From the NCBI GenBank assembly GCA_045660825.1, contig JAZREN010000046.1, forward strand, positions 6,207-70,206: DNA of 64,000 bases, given 5' to 3'. The position numbers and the translations under genes are program-made. The stretch comes from HGM04593 sp045660825. Its GTDB lineage: Bacteria > Bacteroidota > Bacteroidia > Bacteroidales > Bacteroidaceae. The notes under the pieces were generated by a model, which saw nothing but the letters and a program-made list of their open reading frames with translations, was not told where the DNA came from and ran no database searches. This document shows, piece by piece, positions 61,692-64,000 of the stretch. The number at the start of each line of letters is the position of its first letter. Position 1 is the stretch's first letter.

Positions 61692-63206
61692 ATGATTAGC
61701 AAATCAGACGAATTGCATTTGAGCAAGAAAGGTATTTCGGCCGAAGTGGTTGCCGAACAGTTGAGAAGATTCAAGACAGGTTTCCCATTCCTGAAACTTG
61801 AAGGAGCTGCCACAACCGAGAGGGGAGTGCTGGCACCGACAGAACAGGAGATTGAAGAGTACCTGAAAGAGTGGGACAACTACTGCGCCGGCGACAATGC
61901 CATCCTTAAATTCGTTCCTGCATCGGGCGCCGCAAGCCGCATGTTCAAGGACCTGTTCTCATTCCTGAGCGCCGACTATGACGTGCCGACAAATGATTTT
62001 GAGAAAAAGTTCTTTGAAAACATCGAGAAGTTCGCATTCTATGCCGACCTTGATGCAATGTGCGTTAAAAACAACAAGCTCTCAATCAAGGAGTTGATTG
62101 AAAATGGGAACTATAAGGGTGTTGTGTTTAACCTACTCGACTTTACAGGACTCAACTACGGCTCATTGCCAAAAGGCCTCCTAAAGTTCCACACCTATGA
62201 GGAGTATGCACGTACATCGGCCGAGGAACATTTCGTTGAAGGTGCACTCTATGCAGCCACAAACGGTGTTGTAAAACTTCATTTCACAGTTTCGCCAAAC
62301 CATAAGGCTCTTTTCGAGGAGCTCGTTGCCGAGCGTAAGGCATACTATGAGGGTCTCTTCAATGTGAAATATGAGATCTCGTTCTCGGAGCAGAAACAGA
62401 GTACCGATACAATTGCGGCCAATGCCGACAACACACCTTTCCGCGAAAATGGCACATTGCTGTTCCGTCCGGGCGGACACGGTGCCCTCATTGAGAACCT
62501 CAACGACATTGATGCCGATGTAATCTTCATCAAGAACATCGACAACGTTGTTCCCGATCGTCTGAAACCAGAGACCGTTACATACAAGAAGGTTCTTGCC
62601 GGCATACTCGTGAACAAGCAGAAGAAGGTATTCGAGTATCTGCAGCTCATTGACAGCGGCAAATACACTAACGAGCAGGTTGAGGAGATGATACGCTTCC
62701 TGCAGCAGGAGCTCCAGTGCCGCAATGCCGAAATCAAGCACATGGAGGATTGCGACCTTGTGCTATATCTGCGCAAGAAGTTCAACCGTCCAATGCGCGT
62801 GTGCGGTATGGTAAGGAACATTGGCGAGCCCGGTGGTGGTCCATTCCTTGCATATAACCCTGACGGTACAGTTTCATTGCAAATTCTTGAGAGTTCACAG
62901 ATTGACATGAACAACGCCGAGGCTAAGGCAATGTTCGAGAACGGCACACACTTCAACCCCGTTGACCTTGTATGCGCCGTGAAGAACTACAAGGGCGAGA
63001 AGTTCGACCTTCCAAAGTATGTTGATCAGGATACAGGCTTCATCTCACACAAGTCAAAGAATGGACGCGAGCTCAAGGCTATGGAGCTCCCGGGTTTGTG
63101 GAATGGCGCAATGAGCGACTGGAACACAATCTTTGTCGAGGTTCCGCTCATTACATTCAACCCAGTGAAGACCGTGAACGACCTGTTGCGTGACGTTCAC
63201 ATGTAA
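61692..63206 (+). CDS. DUF4301 protein
   Basis: A 504-residue cytoplasmic protein of DUF4301, found almost only in Bacteroidota. It has segments like FVPASGAASRMFKDLF, LFRPGGHGALIENLNDIDAD and VIFIKNIDNVVPD that resemble the nucleotide- and sugar-binding loops of UDP-sugar pyrophosphorylases. A nucleotidyltransferase-like fold is therefore plausible but unproven. A single gene with promoter and terminator. Confidence 0.8.
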   Translation: MISKSDELHLSKKGISAEVVAEQLRRFKTGFPFLKLEGAATTERGVLAPTEQEIEEYLKEWDNYCAGDNAILKFVPASGAASRMFKDLFSFLSADYDVPTNDFEKKFFENIEKFAFYADLDAMCVKNNKLSIKELIENGNYKGVVFNLLDFTGLNYGSLPKGLLKFHTYEEYARTSAEEHFVEGALYAATNGVVKLHFTVSPNHKALFEELVAERKAYYEGLFNVKYEISFSEQKQSTDTIAANADNTPFRENGTLLFRPGGHGALIENLNDIDADVIFIKNIDNVVPDRLKPETVTYKKVLAGILVNKQKKVFEYLQLIDSGKYTNEQVEEMIRFLQQELQCRNAEIKHMEDCDLVLYLRKKFNRPMRVCGMVRNIGEPGGGPFLAYNPDGTVSLQILESSQIDMNNAEAKAMFENGTHFNPVDLVCAVKNYKGEKFDLPKYVDQDTGFISHKSKNGRELKAMELPGLWNGAMSDWNTIFVEVPLITFNPVKTVNDLLRDVHM

Positions 63207-63227
63207 TTAAGATATACATACAACATA

Positions 63228-63258
63228 AAAGGTCAACTCCGTCGGGGTTGACCTTTTA
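63228..63258. terminator. Terminator between DUF4301 and ProX-like genes
   Basis: A 13-bp stem AAAGGTCAACTCC / GGGGTTGACCTTT (one G.T) with a 3-nt loop lies between convergent genes. Confidence 0.85.
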
Positions 63259-63264
63259 TTATAA

Positions 63265-63768
63265 TCATTTGTCATACAATTCAATAAACTCAAAACTATT
63301 ACCTACTGCATTAAGGTAACGCATGAATTCATCCACCTCAATGACCACCGTTGCATGGTTGTCGTTGGGGTGAAAACTCAATGACTTCTCTTCCTTCAGG
63401 TTCTTGTCCATGAACAGGTGCACGTGGTTCTCAGTGTCGTTTATCAGACCAAAAGGAGATACCGAGCCCGGCTGCAAGCCAAGATACTTTTCCATGCGCT
63501 GTGGCGATGCAAAAGAAAGTTTGCCCTGATGAAGGCGTTTTTCAAGATCGTGTATGTCAAGGTCACGCTCGCAATCGAGCACCACAAGATAGTGGCGGTT
63601 GCCCTTGTGATTCCTGAAGAAGAGATTCTTGCAGTGTTTCGAGCCATCCTGACGCCAGTGGGCCTTGGCAATAGCAATGGTGGGCGCCTCGGGGTGCTCG
63701 TACCAATCATAGACGAAGCCTCTCTCGTCGAGAAAAGCCAATACCTTTTTTATTTTTTCCGATTCCAT
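63265..63768 (-). CDS. Prolyl-tRNA editing protein (YbaK/ProX family)
   Basis: A 167-residue YbaK/EbsC-domain protein. Family marks are the conserved Lys in CKNLFFRN, GSVSPFGLIND (GxxSPFG) and the C-terminal HPNDNHATVVI. Such stand-alone proteins remove Ala or Cys mischarged onto tRNA-Pro. It starts 2 bases after the stop of the threonine aldolase-type gene and is cotranscribed with it. Confidence 0.9.
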   Translation of the reverse strand: MESEKIKKVLAFLDERGFVYDWYEHPEAPTIAIAKAHWRQDGSKHCKNLFFRNHKGNRHYLVVLDCERDLDIHDLEKRLHQGKLSFASPQRMEKYLGLQPGSVSPFGLINDTENHVHLFMDKNLKEEKSLSFHPNDNHATVVIEVDEFMRYLNAVGNSFEFIELYDK

Positions 63769-63770
63769 AA

Positions 63771-64000
63771 TTACAGAGACATAATATCGTTACACAATGC
63801 GTCCACCGCTTCGTCGCACGTAGCCCAGCTTGTACAGAAACGAACCACGTCGCGTTCGTCGTCAAATTTCCCCCACACCTCGAAAAGATATTTTTCGGCC
63901 AGCGTCTGCTGCTGGGCCTTTGTCAATGCCGGGAACTGCATATTCGTAACCGACGGCACCCACATGGGCACTCCGCGCTGCTCAAAAGCATTGCGCACAC
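63771..64000 (-). CDS. Threonine aldolase-type PLP enzyme, C-terminal part (partial)
   Basis: Only the last 76 or so residues are in the window; the gene continues past the right edge. The segment with FPALTKAQQQTLAEKYLFEVW and VVRFCTSWATCDEAVDAL matches the C-terminal domain of low-specificity L-threonine aldolases of Bacteroidales. The catalytic lysine lies outside the window. The assignment rests on this C-terminal match alone. Confidence 0.65.
   Translation of the reverse strand, partial: VRNAFEQRGVPMWVPSVTNMQFPALTKAQQQTLAEKYLFEVWGKFDDERDVVRFCTSWATCDEAVDALCNDIMSL

Overview
The window looks like a chromosomal contig of a gut-type Bacteroidales (Bacteroidota) bacterium. The reasons are a complete BatA-E aerotolerance operon, HU-domain proteins fused to membrane and cell-wall modules, DUF1573, DUF4301, a CBM9-like protein, a periplasmic GH20 hexosaminidase, and more than twenty promoters whose -7 box has the Bacteroidota form TAnnTTTG or TAnnTTCG. 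There are no rRNA genes, no CRISPR array and no intact insertion sequence. One tRNA gene (Arg, ACG) is present. Layout: 1-1647 is an AT-rich accessory cluster (partial unknown ORF, SprT-like metallopeptidase, divergent FtsZ-like protein). 1753-6923 holds ettA, an aminotransferase and a GH20 hexosaminidase. 6924-8279 has no gene and is packed with compound hairpin repeats. 8280-14194 is a housekeeping block (lepA, ftsY, rimO, two HU-family genes). 14322-22761 is the MoxR/DUF58/Bat operon, followed by a PAP2 phosphatase. 23552-27844 holds an FHA protein, an HU-SPOR protein, a CDF metal transporter, an AraC regulator and a small repeat protein. 28064-36260 holds a U32 hydroxylase-type protein and an AddB/AddA-like recombination pair. 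36491-40410 holds panB and a second accessory cluster (NADAR protein, cytoplasmic BspA-type LRR protein, OB-fold/membrane protein). 40518-46689 includes prs with an in-frame UGA, a ThiE-like gene, a ferritin-like gene and the aguA/aguB putrescine genes. 46874-52510 holds an M16 protease, a PLD-family lipoprotein and a radical SAM/queuosine-precursor transporter pair. 52566-64000 holds tRNA-Arg, a patatin-Omp85 protein, a CBM9-like protein, a DASS transporter with a LysR regulator, DUF1573, a Rel-family (p)ppGpp synthetase with a degenerate hydrolase site, DUF4301, a prolyl-tRNA editing protein and the end of a threonine aldolase. Most genes are ordinary Bacteroidales core genes. The parts most worth a second look are: (i) several families of 40-80 nt compound hairpins whose stems differ between copies yet stay paired while loops and bulges are conserved; (ii) the prs gene, interrupted only by a UGA codon in an otherwise full-length frame; (iii) the FtsZ-like/metallopeptidase pair at the left edge; (iv) the NADAR-LRR-OB/TM cluster, which includes a piece of an AspRS-type anticodon-binding domain fused to a membrane segment.
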